This document shows, piece by piece, positions 49,237-57,603 of a stretch of DNA of 64,000 nucleotides. The notes under the pieces are model-generated. The model had not been told where the DNA came from, made no database searches, and saw only the letters and a list, made by a program, of their open reading frames with translations. The translations under genes were made by a program, and so were the position numbers. The stretch comes from Sva-07 sp963728195 (GTDB lineage: Bacteria > Actinomycetota > Acidimicrobiia > Acidimicrobiales > Ilumatobacteraceae): NCBI GenBank assembly GCA_963728195.1, contig CAVSIX010000003.1, positions 1 to 64,000 of the forward strand, given 5' to 3'. Numbering within the stretch: position 1 is the stretch's first letter; each line of letters starts with the position of its first letter.

Positions 49237-50649
49237 TCAGCGCAACCGGTCTTTCGCCACACGCTTGGCCCGGGCGAGTTCGATGCGCTGCGGATGCTCC
49301 TTGTAGAACGGGTCGAGCGGGTAGCAGCCCGAGACCAGGCCGTTGCGCGGCGCCGTGGTGCAGTCGCTGAACGTCCGACAGATCAGGCCCCGTTGCAGTG
49401 GTCGCCCCGCCAGCACGTCGGTGGCCAGTTCCGGATACGACAGGATCATCCGACCGAGGCCGACCATCGATGCCCCGCCACCGGCGACGACGGCTTGGCC
49501 CACGTGTGCGAGCCAGTCCTGCAGGTACGAATAGCCCGACCCGACGATGGTCAGTTCGGGATGGGCCACCGTCAATTCTGCGGTCGCAGCGAGCAGGCGG
49601 GCCACGCCCACGAGGGGGTCCTCGGGCGGTCGGTATCCGTCGGACGGGGGAAAGTAGGCCGGCCGCTGGACGTGCGGGTTGTAGTACGGACTGCCTGCGG
49701 TGAGGCTGACCAGACCGACGCCCAGTTCGGTCAACAGGTCGAGCAGTGCGTGCGTCTCGGCGAGATCGATGCCGATCCCGCTGCCGTCGCCTCCGAACGC
49801 GTACCGGTAGGGACCGGAGGTTTCCGGTGCGCCCACTCCCCCGGCGCCCGGCACGAACGGCACCAGGTCGAACGCCGACAAGCGGACGGCGACGGCAAGG
49901 CGGGGCGACCGCTTGCGGATGCCGGCAACGACGGTGCGCAGGAACTGCGTGCGGCCGTGGAGGTCACCGCCGTACCGTCCGTCTCGGTCGTATCCCGTCA
50001 GCAGTTCGTGCAGCAGGTAGCCGTGGCAGTGCTTGACGTCGACGAAGTCGAACCCGGCCTGCCCGGCGAGCACCGCCGCATCGACGTACTCCTCGGCGAG
50101 CTGGTCGAGTTCGTCGTCGGTCAACACCGCAGATGCGCCGACGTCGACGCGCCGGTCGAGCAGCGGGTGCTCGTACGCGGTGCGCGGCTGGGGCGCTCCG
50201 TCGGGCCGGGCCCAGCGGCCCGAGTGGGTGAGTTGCAGCCCGCTCACCTGCGCCGGGTCGAGCAACTCACGCAACGCTGCGAGATCGTCGACCGTGCGTT
50301 CGTCGATGATCAACTGGTTCCGGTTTGCCCGCCCGTCGCCACGCACGGCCGTCGCCTCGCCCCACACCAGCCCGCAGCCGCTGGCACCGAACCGCTGCCA
50401 ACGCCTCCGTACCAGCTCGGTGGGATGACCGTCGGTGGTCGCATCCCAACCCTCCATCGGCAGCACGGCGAATCGGTTCGGCGCCGTCATGGTGCCGGCG
50501 TTGCCGTCGCTCATCGTGATCGGCGTGTCGAGCACGCCGGCGGGATCGACCTCGTCGTCGATGGGGATCTCGATGCCCAATTCGGCGCAGTGCCGGCGGA
50601 ACGCGTCGACCGTGTCGAGCTTCTTCACCTGGGTCCAGCGGGCGTTCAA
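49237..50649 (-). CDS. Old Yellow Enzyme-family NADH:flavin oxidoreductase
   Basis: A 470-aa TIM-barrel flavoprotein. Motifs: NRFAVLPMEGWDATTDGHPT, LQLTHSGRWARPDG, then FDFVDVKHCHGYLLHELLTG (the active-site H-x-x-H region) and YDRDGRYGGDLHGRTQFL. MVGLGRMILSYPELATDVLA follows. A C-terminal C-R-T-F-S-D-C ... GC Cys cluster resembles the Fe-S segment of 2,4-dienoyl-CoA-reductase-like members but is incomplete. The start codon is TTG at 50649, overlapping the DapA-like stop as TTGA; GTG at residue 8 is an alternative. Confidence 0.87.
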   Translation of the reverse strand: MNARWTQVKKLDTVDAFRRHCAELGIEIPIDDEVDPAGVLDTPITMSDGNAGTMTAPNRFAVLPMEGWDATTDGHPTELVRRRWQRFGASGCGLVWGEATAVRGDGRANRNQLIIDERTVDDLAALRELLDPAQVSGLQLTHSGRWARPDGAPQPRTAYEHPLLDRRVDVGASAVLTDDELDQLAEEYVDAAVLAGQAGFDFVDVKHCHGYLLHELLTGYDRDGRYGGDLHGRTQFLRTVVAGIRKRSPRLAVAVRLSAFDLVPFVPGAGGVGAPETSGPYRYAFGGDGSGIGIDLAETHALLDLLTELGVGLVSLTAGSPYYNPHVQRPAYFPPSDGYRPPEDPLVGVARLLAATAELTVAHPELTIVGSGYSYLQDWLAHVGQAVVAGGGASMVGLGRMILSYPELATDVLAGRPLQRGLICRTFSDCTTAPRNGLVSGCYPLDPFYKEHPQRIELARAKRVAKDRLR

Positions 50650-51629
50650 GGACGACCCTCCTGCGTCCAGGGTTCGAGACGTTCGAGGATGTCGGCCAAC
50701 ACCGCCCGGTCGGACTCGGGCCGTGGTGGCGCACCGGCCGGGATGGTGCTCGACGTTGCCCAGCCCCGCAGCTCGAAGAACATCGCCGCATCGTGGCGGT
50801 AGCCCGGTACCGGCGCACGGAATGCGAAGTGGCCGAGGTACTGCAGCAGGTCGTTGAGCTCGTGGAACCGGGGGTCACCAGCTGCCCACATCCGGTCACG
50901 AACGGCGAACGCCTCCGGAGCGAACGTCGACAGGCCGAGCAGATAGTCGGAGCCGTACATCACCATGTCGATCGCGAGGTCGTTGCCGGTGAAGACATGG
51001 AAGTCCGGGCGGAGACGGTCGCGTACCGCCAAGCGATCCCATTCCCGCTGGCGGCTCAGCGACGAGTGCTTGGCCCCGATGCACGAATGAATCTCGACCA
51101 ATGCGGCGTAGGCGTCGAGCGAGGGGATGCGACCGTACGGCACGAACATCGATCCGAGTTCGAAGCCGATGAACCGGTCGACGCGTTCGCCGATCGCGAC
51201 GAGTGCGGCGACCCAGCCGTCGTCGTCGAGCGAATTCAGGCCGTACGACGGGAAGATCACCGGAATGCCGCCACGCGACTCGATCGCCTCGCAGGCGGTG
51301 ACGTAGCCGTCGAGATCGAACTCGGCGGCGGGCGCATCGGCCACGTAGGCACCGGCCACGAAGCGGCCGCTCGAGGATGCGGCGGCGAGATCGAGGACGC
51401 CGATCTTCTGACGGTCGTCGAGGAGTTGCACGTACCCGGTGTCCATGTTGACCGCCGGCGTCAGTCCGGCGTCGACGGTGCGGGCGACATGCGCCTCCGT
51501 CGCGTCCCAGTCGATGTCTCCGTCGGCCGTGAACGGCACGAGGACCGCCGACATACCGGTGATCGTGCGACCGGGCCGGATGCGTGCCAGTACGTTCGTT
51601 TCGGCCGGACGATCGCTGCGGTCACTCAC
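50646..51629 (-). CDS. DapA-superfamily aldolase-like protein
   Basis: A 327-aa N-acetylneuraminate lyase / dihydrodipicolinate synthase-like barrel. TGMSAVLVPFTADGDIDWDA is the typical beginning. The Tyr of IPVIFPSYGLNS and the Schiff-base Lys candidate of IGAKHSSLSRQ are in the expected places. The usual G-x-x-G-E motif is replaced by MDTGYVQLL, so the substrate is not dihydrodipicolinate. GTG 51629 is used. It is coupled to the Old Yellow Enzyme gene, suggesting consecutive steps in catabolism of a keto acid (inference). Confidence 0.8.
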   Translation of the reverse strand: MSDRSDRPAETNVLARIRPGRTITGMSAVLVPFTADGDIDWDATEAHVARTVDAGLTPAVNMDTGYVQLLDDRQKIGVLDLAAASSSGRFVAGAYVADAPAAEFDLDGYVTACEAIESRGGIPVIFPSYGLNSLDDDGWVAALVAIGERVDRFIGFELGSMFVPYGRIPSLDAYAALVEIHSCIGAKHSSLSRQREWDRLAVRDRLRPDFHVFTGNDLAIDMVMYGSDYLLGLSTFAPEAFAVRDRMWAAGDPRFHELNDLLQYLGHFAFRAPVPGYRHDAAMFFELRGWATSSTIPAGAPPRPESDRAVLADILERLEPWTQEGRP

Positions 51630-51703
51630 TGCTGCGGAGTGTGCCACGCCGGCGGAGGCGAACGATCCACCACCGGGCGGTGTGGGCCTGCAACAGTTCG
51701 CCG

Positions 51704-52999
51704 ATGCACAGCGTCGACAACGCCGATCGGTACCGTCGGGCAGCGCAGATCCTCCACGACGTCGCGAAGCCGATGCGGGTGCTGTCGGCGCTCGCATGGT
51801 CGGGCGACGTACGCGAGACGTTCCTCGCCGGTGGAGCTCGACGTCTTCCTGAACCCGAATACGCCCCGGTCGACCCGGCGCCGATCCTCGAGGCGGTGAC
51901 CGAGGCCCGCGCTCTTCTCCAGCCGGGTGCGGTGATCGACGACTGGCTCGGACGGGAAGCCGGTGCGATCGAGTCGACGGCTCACCTGCTCGCCTCGCGA
52001 GGCACCCCCGCCTTCTTCGAACACAGTCGCGCACTGTACGGCGTACCCGACCAGCCGCTGAGATTCGACCCCGCAACCCCCCTCGAGCTCGCCCAGCGGG
52101 TCCACGACGCATTGGACGAGCTCCGCGACGCCCAGCTCCTCCAACCGGTCGTACGGTCGCGCACCGGTGACCAGGTGGCGACGTTCATCCGCGCAGAGGT
52201 GCAGGAGCATTTCGGCGACGCCGCACCCGAGGTCGTCCTCGTCGAGGAACTGTCGGCCAACGCCACCGCGACGACCAGCCGGATCAGGATCCGCCAGGGA
52301 GCCAAGTTCACCACCAAGGACGCTGCGCAACTGCTGAACCACGAGGCGTTCATCCACGTCGGCACGGGCCTGAACGGGCGGGCCCAGACCGACATCCCGA
52401 TCCTCGCCGTCGGCCATCCCGGCACCACCCGCACCCAGGAGGGGTTGGCCGTCTATTCCGAGTACGTGTCGGGCACGCTCGGACTCGACCGGCTGCGCCG
52501 ACTGGCGGATCGCATCATCGCCGTGCAGCACGTCGTCGACGGCGCCGATTTCGTCGAGCTGTACCGCTGGTTCCTCGACCGGACGCCGAACGAGGAGCAG
52601 GCCTTCGAGTCGACGCGGCGCATCTTCCGCGGGTCACCGTTGACCGGCGGCGCGCCGTTCACGAAGGACTGCTCGTATCTGTCCGGCTACCTGTCGGTGA
52701 CCATGTTCATCCGCGCCGCGTTCCAAGCGGGACGCGCCGACACCGTGGCGCTGCTGTTCGCCGGCAAGCTCGACCTCTCGGCGATCCCGGCGCTCAGCGA
52801 GCTGCGGAGCCAAGGCCTGGTGAAGCCGGCGCGATTCCTGCCACCGTGGGCGTCGGACCCCGGGTGGTTACTCGCACACCTCACCCTCAATTCGTTCATC
52901 GCCAAGATCGACCTCACGGTGGTCAGCGAGGCGATGGCGGAGATCCTCGAACACTGCCCCCGCGTCGACATCGAGTTCCCGGACCCCGTGCCACGCTGA
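51704..52999 (+). CDS. DUF1704 (QEGLA motif) / MATCAP-like putative carboxypeptidase
   Basis: A 431-aa protein of the flavohemoglobin-expression-modulating QEGLA family. LLNHEAFIHVGTG holds an H-E-x-x-x-H zinc site (His213, Glu214, His218), and T-R-T-Q-E-G-L-A-V (Glu246) gives the third ligand. Eukaryotic relatives (MATCAP) are tyrosine carboxypeptidases acting on microtubules; the bacterial substrate is unknown. ATG 51704 is divergent from the DapA-like gene with a 74-base gap. Confidence 0.88.
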   Translation: MHSVDNADRYRRAAQILHDVAKPMRVLSALAWSGDVRETFLAGGARRLPEPEYAPVDPAPILEAVTEARALLQPGAVIDDWLGREAGAIESTAHLLASRGTPAFFEHSRALYGVPDQPLRFDPATPLELAQRVHDALDELRDAQLLQPVVRSRTGDQVATFIRAEVQEHFGDAAPEVVLVEELSANATATTSRIRIRQGAKFTTKDAAQLLNHEAFIHVGTGLNGRAQTDIPILAVGHPGTTRTQEGLAVYSEYVSGTLGLDRLRRLADRIIAVQHVVDGADFVELYRWFLDRTPNEEQAFESTRRIFRGSPLTGGAPFTKDCSYLSGYLSVTMFIRAAFQAGRADTVALLFAGKLDLSAIPALSELRSQGLVKPARFLPPWASDPGWLLAHLTLNSFIAKIDLTVVSEAMAEILEHCPRVDIEFPDPVPR

Positions 53000-53029
53000 C
53001 GCCGGGGCCAGGTGCGTCGCCCGCCCTGC

Positions 53030-53389
53030 TCAGCGACGGCTGTTCTCGGTGCGCTTGTTGTTGTGCCGCGGCTCCGTCTTCGTCTTCATGTCGGTGATCT
53101 GACGGATCATCTCGTCGCGGACCTCGTTGAGCGCATGCGTGAAGTCGGTGCTCGACGAGGTGGCCACCAGCGGGTTGTGGCCGTCGATCTTCACGTCGAG
53201 CGTGACGTGCTGGCTCTTCGTGTCACGGTCCTTGACGAACAGCTGCATCGACACCGTGCCGGCATCGAACGAACGCAGCCGTGCGTCGAGCTTGGCCCAG
53301 TGGTCGACGATCACGTCGAACTCACCGTCGTAGATGTCGCCGTGCAGGCTGAGGCTGTCGGCCACGGTGGCCGGATGTTGATTCGTCAT
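53030..53389 (-). CDS. ribosome hibernation factor-like protein (HPF/RaiA family)
   Basis: A 119-aa protein with the S30AE-like beta-alpha layout. VIVDHWAKLDARLRSF is helix 1, VSMQLFVKDRDTKSQHVTLD the strand pair, and HALNEVRDEMIRQITDMKTK helix 2. It ends with EPRHNNK as in short HPFs. It probably binds the 30S decoding centre in stationary phase. ATG 53389 has AAGGAG 5 bases upstream. There is no C-terminal long-HPF domain. Confidence 0.78.
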   Translation of the reverse strand: MTNQHPATVADSLSLHGDIYDGEFDVIVDHWAKLDARLRSFDAGTVSMQLFVKDRDTKSQHVTLDVKIDGHNPLVATSSSTDFTHALNEVRDEMIRQITDMKTKTEPRHNNKRTENSRR

Positions 53390-53481
53390 CACGACTCCTT
53401 CTGTCGGAGCGGAGGCGGAGCGCCCGTCCCTGACCCCATTGTTCCTCAGCGACGGCGGGCCCGCCCAAACCGAAGTGACGC

Positions 53482-54378
53482 TCAGCCGAGATCGTGGGGC
53501 CCGGCACCGAGGTAGCCCTTGCCCGCTCGGACCGCCTCACCCCACGGGGCGAGGACGTCGAAGAGCTCGTGGATGTCGTGGCCGAGCGCATCGAGGGCCG
53601 GGCGCATCTGGTCGTCGGTGGTCACCTCGATCTGTTCACGCGCGTGACGTCCCGGCTGCGACAGATGCGTGTCGGCACCGGTGCCGTCGAGGTAGCCGAG
53701 GTCTCGGAGGTGGTGCTCGGACCGGTCGAACTCCTCGGTGGTCCACCCCCTCGTGCGGCTGTAGCTCCGCGTCGGCATCCCCCACGAGAGTTCGGTCAGC
53801 ATCCCGATGTCCGTCGGCCCGAGTCCGGCCGCCATCCAGGACGCATTGTGGCAGTCGCCGCGATATTCACGCAGGAAGTCGCCGAAGTGCCAGACCGCGG
53901 CGAGCGGGTCGGCGGGAACGTCGAGTGCCGCCACGCCTGCAGCGAGATGTCGGCCGTTGATCGGCAGCACGTGCGAGGCTCGCTGCAGGAGCTCGAGCGC
54001 GCGCTCGACGCCGACGGGGCGCTCGCCGAGCAGGCGCCGCAGCTGGGCGACTGCGCCGTCGGCTCGGGCGGCGCGGATCGTGTCGGCATCGGTACGGGTC
54101 CACGCCAGGCGTACCGACGGCACGACGACCGCAGTACTGAACACGCCGAACGCCGCAGCGATCACTTCGCCGGGCACCTGGCCGAGCAGGCTGCCGCGGC
54201 TGGAGAAGTAGGCGGGACCGTCGGGAAGGGCCACGCCGTTCGCATCGCCGGGGCTCGGATCGAAGCCGAGTGCCACGTAGTTCGCATGGCACTCCGGGGA
54301 GAAGTAGACCTGACCGACGACCGGTTCGAGCACCGAGCCGAGTCGGCGGGCGAGCTGTGAGTGCGTCGAGATCTCCAT
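53482..54378 (-). CDS. SCO6745-family protein
   Basis: A 298-aa protein of the actinobacterial SCO6745 family. Signature segments are L-E-P-V-V-G-Q-V-Y-F-S-P-E-C, YFSSRGSLLGQVPGEVIAAA, WTRTDADTIRAARADGAV and GWTTEEFDRSEHHLRDLGYL. Its C-terminal part looks like a winged-helix/SalK-type fold. Role unknown; possibly a ligand-responsive regulator. It is divergent from the hydrolase at 54489. Confidence 0.8.
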   Translation of the reverse strand: MEISTHSQLARRLGSVLEPVVGQVYFSPECHANYVALGFDPSPGDANGVALPDGPAYFSSRGSLLGQVPGEVIAAAFGVFSTAVVVPSVRLAWTRTDADTIRAARADGAVAQLRRLLGERPVGVERALELLQRASHVLPINGRHLAAGVAALDVPADPLAAVWHFGDFLREYRGDCHNASWMAAGLGPTDIGMLTELSWGMPTRSYSRTRGWTTEEFDRSEHHLRDLGYLDGTGADTHLSQPGRHAREQIEVTTDDQMRPALDALGHDIHELFDVLAPWGEAVRAGKGYLGAGPHDLG

Positions 54379-54488
54379 GTGCCGCCACCGTACGCGGCGA
54401 CGTCGGCCGGACCGTCAGCGTGACAGCCGGCAGGCAGCGGTCACTCGCGGCTGTTCCCGGTGGCCGTCGCCATGAGTACGGTCGGTCC

Positions 54489-55256
54489 ATGTCCGAACGC
54501 ATCGTCGTCTGTGTCCACGGCAACCCGGAGACCGCAGCGATCTGGGGCCCCCTGAGCGAGGCGTTGGGCGATCGGGGGCGTGATGCGATCGTGGCACTGT
54601 CGCCGCCCGGTTTCGGTGCGCCGGTGCCCGAGGGATTCGATCCGACGATGGAGTCGTATGCAGAGTGGTTGGTGGGCGAGCTGGAATCGATCCGAGCGGG
54701 AGGCAGCGAGATCGACCTGCTCGGCCACGACTGGGGCGCCGGCCACGTCTACGGGGCGCTCGCCCGCCGACCCGACCTGGCCCGAACGTGGACCGGCGAC
54801 ATCGCCGGCGTTCTGCACACCGACTACGTCTGGCACGACATGGCCCAGGCCTGGCAGACGTCCGGCGTCGGCGAGGAGGTCGTCGCCGGATTCACCGGAG
54901 CGAGCCTCGACGATCGGACGTCCCTCTTCGTCGGACTCGGTCTTCCCGGGGCGATCGCCGCCGAACTCGCCGAGGGACTCGACGCGGAGATGGGGCGCTG
55001 CATCCTGCGGCTGTACCGCACCGGTGCGCAGCCGGCCGTCGGCCAGCTCGGCGACCGCCTCGCGTCGATGGAGTTGCCTCCCGGCCTCGTCGTCGATGCC
55101 GAACTCGACGCATACGTCTCGTCCGAGCTGTCCAACGCCGTCTCCGCACGGCTCCGCACCGAGACACTCCACCTCGCCGGTCGCGGTCACTGGTGGATGG
55201 TGCACGACGTCGACCCGGTCGCCGACGCCCTCACCTCCTTCTGGTCGTCACACTGA
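54489..55256 (+). CDS. alpha/beta hydrolase, Asp-nucleophile type
   Basis: A 255-aa hydrolase: VCVHGNPETAAIW oxyanion motif, then LLGHDWGAGHVYGAL with nucleophile Asp81, and LAGRGHWWMVHDV with the catalytic His. The HGNP and GHDWG motifs place it among epoxide hydrolases/haloalkane dehalogenases. The cap is short. ATG 54489 is used. No obvious partner is adjacent. Confidence 0.83.
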   Translation: MSERIVVCVHGNPETAAIWGPLSEALGDRGRDAIVALSPPGFGAPVPEGFDPTMESYAEWLVGELESIRAGGSEIDLLGHDWGAGHVYGALARRPDLARTWTGDIAGVLHTDYVWHDMAQAWQTSGVGEEVVAGFTGASLDDRTSLFVGLGLPGAIAAELAEGLDAEMGRCILRLYRTGAQPAVGQLGDRLASMELPPGLVVDAELDAYVSSELSNAVSARLRTETLHLAGRGHWWMVHDVDPVADALTSFWSSH

Positions 55257-55266
55257 ACTGTCACAG

Positions 55267-56406
55267 TCACTCGACGGGGAGGCCCAGGTTGCGGGCGATC
55301 ACGAGGCGCTGGATCTCGCTGGTGCCCTCGCCGACCTCGAGGATCTTGGCGTCGCGGTAGAACCGCACGATCGGCGTCTCCTCCATGAAGCCCATCCCTC
55401 CGAACACCTGCGTCGCCAACCTTGCCGCATCCATCGCAGCTTCGGTCGAGTACAGCTTGGCCATCGCGGCAGCCTGACCGATCGGGCGGCCCTGATCCTT
55501 CAACCACGCCGCCTTGTAGGTCAGGTTGTGGGCGTTCTCGACCTGCACGGCGAGATCGGACAGCTGGAACGCCAGCCCCTGGAAGCGTCCGATCGGGCCA
55601 CCGAACGCATGGCGTTGCCGGGCGTACTCGACCGACGCGTCGAGACAGGCCCGTGCCGAACCCAGCGCGAGGGCCGAGATCGCGATGCGCCCGTCGTCGA
55701 GGATCGACAGGAAGTTGCGGAATCCCTGACCAGGTGCGCCGAGCAGGTTCTCCGCAGGGATCCGGCAGCCGGCGAACGTGATGCCGTGGGTGTCGCTTGC
55801 GTGCCAGCCGAGCTTGTCGTACGCCGGCTCGATCAGCATGCCGTGCGTACCGGCCGGCACGACGAACGCCGAGATGCCGTCATCGGTGCGCGCCGTCACG
55901 GTGACGATGGAGGTGATGTCGGTACCACAGTTGGTGATGAAGGCCTTGGAACCGTCGAGCACCCACTCGTCACCGTCGAGTACCGCACGAGTGCGCGTCG
56001 CTCCGGCGTCGGAGCCGCCGTCGGGTTCGGTGAGCCCGAAGGCACCGAGCCTCCGTCCGGCGACGAGGTCGGGCAGCCACTGATCGCGCTGGTCGTCGGT
56101 GCCGAACCGGAAGATCGGGTTCGCGCCGAGGCCGACGCCGGCCGACAGCGTGATCCCCATCGACTGATCGACACGGCCCAGTTCCTCGATGGCGACACAC
56201 AGCGACGCGAAGTCGCCGCCGCCACCTCCCCACCGCTCGGGGAACACGATGCCGAACAGGCCCAGCTCACCCATCTCGTGGACCACGTCCACCGGGAAGT
56301 GACACGTGCGGTCCCACTCGGCCGCGTGCGGAGCGATCCGACTCTCGGCGAACTCCCGAACGGTGGTTCGCAACAGTTCGTGGTCGTCGCTCAGTTCCCA
56401 ACTCAT
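55267..56406 (-). CDS. acyl-CoA dehydrogenase
   Basis: A 379-aa flavoprotein. LGAFGLTEPDGGSDAGATRT and WVLDGSKAFITNCGTD bind FAD and substrate. The C-terminal QVFGGMGFMEETPIVRFYRD, then AKILEVGEGTSEIQRLVIAR are canonical. It catalyses alpha,beta-dehydrogenation of acyl-CoAs, likely short or branched chains (isovaleryl/butyryl type), which I cannot resolve further. ATG 56406 is used. It stands alone. Confidence 0.93.
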   Translation of the reverse strand: MSWELSDDHELLRTTVREFAESRIAPHAAEWDRTCHFPVDVVHEMGELGLFGIVFPERWGGGGGDFASLCVAIEELGRVDQSMGITLSAGVGLGANPIFRFGTDDQRDQWLPDLVAGRRLGAFGLTEPDGGSDAGATRTRAVLDGDEWVLDGSKAFITNCGTDITSIVTVTARTDDGISAFVVPAGTHGMLIEPAYDKLGWHASDTHGITFAGCRIPAENLLGAPGQGFRNFLSILDDGRIAISALALGSARACLDASVEYARQRHAFGGPIGRFQGLAFQLSDLAVQVENAHNLTYKAAWLKDQGRPIGQAAAMAKLYSTEAAMDAARLATQVFGGMGFMEETPIVRFYRDAKILEVGEGTSEIQRLVIARNLGLPVE

Positions 56407-56507
56407 CGACCCCGACGCTAGTTGGCCCGCCTGGACCGCGCCGCTTGCCGAGATGACGCTGCGTGCTCCCCGTCAGCGCCCCGGAATTCGTGTGAGCGCA
56501 GATGCGT

Positions 56508-57518
56508 TCAGTCGAGGTCCCAGCGCTGTCGCGCGGCGACGACGGTGGGCAGGCCGACGTCGCCGGTCGATGCCTCTTCGGGCCGGTAGGAGCCACCGAT
56601 GAGCGCGGACAGCGTCGACCCGGTCGAACGCGACAACGCATCGAAGTCGTAACCACCCTCCAACACCACCACGGTGCGCCGCGCGGGAGCGAGTTGTTGC
56701 AGCCTCACCGCGAGGTCGGCGTAGTCGGCCGAGGTCAACTCGAGCCCGGCGAGCGGATCGTTGCGGTGAGCGTCGAAACCGGCCGAGATGAACAGCCAGT
56801 CCGGCGCGAACCGCTCGATCACGGGGGCGATCACGTCGTCGAGCGCCCGGCGATACACGTCGCCGCGGGTGCCGGCCGGGAACGGCAGATTGAGGTTCGA
56901 CATCGGCGCCCCCGGACCGCCGGTCTCGTCGGCGCGGCCACTGCCGGGATACAGCGGGTACTCGTGCGTCGAGACGTACAGCACGTCGGGATCGTCGTAG
57001 AAGATGTCCTGGGTGCCGTTGCCGTGATGGACGTCCCAGTCGACGATCGCCACACGCTCGCCACGCACCGCCAGCGCCGCCGCGCCGACGGCGACGTTGT
57101 TGACGAGGCAGAACCCCATCGCCCGGTCGGGCACGGCATGGTGCCCGGGAGGCCGACCGGCCGCGAACGCCACCTCGCAGGTCCCGGCCTCGAGCGCATC
57201 GACTGCATCGAGCACCGCTCCCGCCGCGCGCAGCGCCGTCGTCCACGAACCCGGCGCCGCATAGGTGTCCGGGTCGAGGTCACCGCCGCCACGTTCGCAG
57301 AACCGTTCGAGCTGTGCGATGTAGCCCGCCGTGTGCACACGTTCGAGTTCGGGCACCGTGGCCAGTCGTGGCTCGCGATACTCGACGGCGTCGGCGAGGC
57401 CGGCCTCGGAGATCCCCGCCAGCGATGCCCGTAGGCGTCCGGGGCGTTCGGGATGCCACTCGGGTGTGGTGTGCTGGTCGAGTTCGGCGTTCGCGAAGAC
57501 GGTGATGGGCGCTGCCAC
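56508..57518 (-). CDS. class II-type histone deacetylase family protein (AcuC-like)
   Basis: A 336-aa zinc deacetylase. G-R-P-P-G-H-H-A (121-128, with His126-His127), GFCLVNNVAVGAAAL, the zinc ligands Asp162 and His164 in VDWDVHHGNGTQ, and Asp249 in ISAGFDAHRNDPL are all present. The N-terminal W-H-P-E-R-P-x-R-L is typical. Bacterial members remove acetyl groups from protein Lys or from polyamines. It is divergent from a GNAT/ACS acetyltransferase with an 85-base gap, which suggests a modification/reversal pair. GTG start at 57518. Confidence 0.92.
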   Translation of the reverse strand: MAAPITVFANAELDQHTTPEWHPERPGRLRASLAGISEAGLADAVEYREPRLATVPELERVHTAGYIAQLERFCERGGGDLDPDTYAAPGSWTTALRAAGAVLDAVDALEAGTCEVAFAAGRPPGHHAVPDRAMGFCLVNNVAVGAAALAVRGERVAIVDWDVHHGNGTQDIFYDDPDVLYVSTHEYPLYPGSGRADETGGPGAPMSNLNLPFPAGTRGDVYRRALDDVIAPVIERFAPDWLFISAGFDAHRNDPLAGLELTSADYADLAVRLQQLAPARRTVVVLEGGYDFDALSRSTGSTLSALIGGSYRPEEASTGDVGLPTVVAARQRWDLD

Positions 57519-57603
57519 GAGCCCACCCTATGCACCGCGGCGGCCCGTACAACAGGCGTCACACCCGTACCCCATTCGACGCTCGAGATGACATGCTGGA
57601 GCG

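Noticed and set aside
54580..56421. 613-codon plus-strand frame across the hydrolase and acyl-CoA dehydrogenase
   Set aside because: It overlaps two well-supported genes in other frames and shows no domain.
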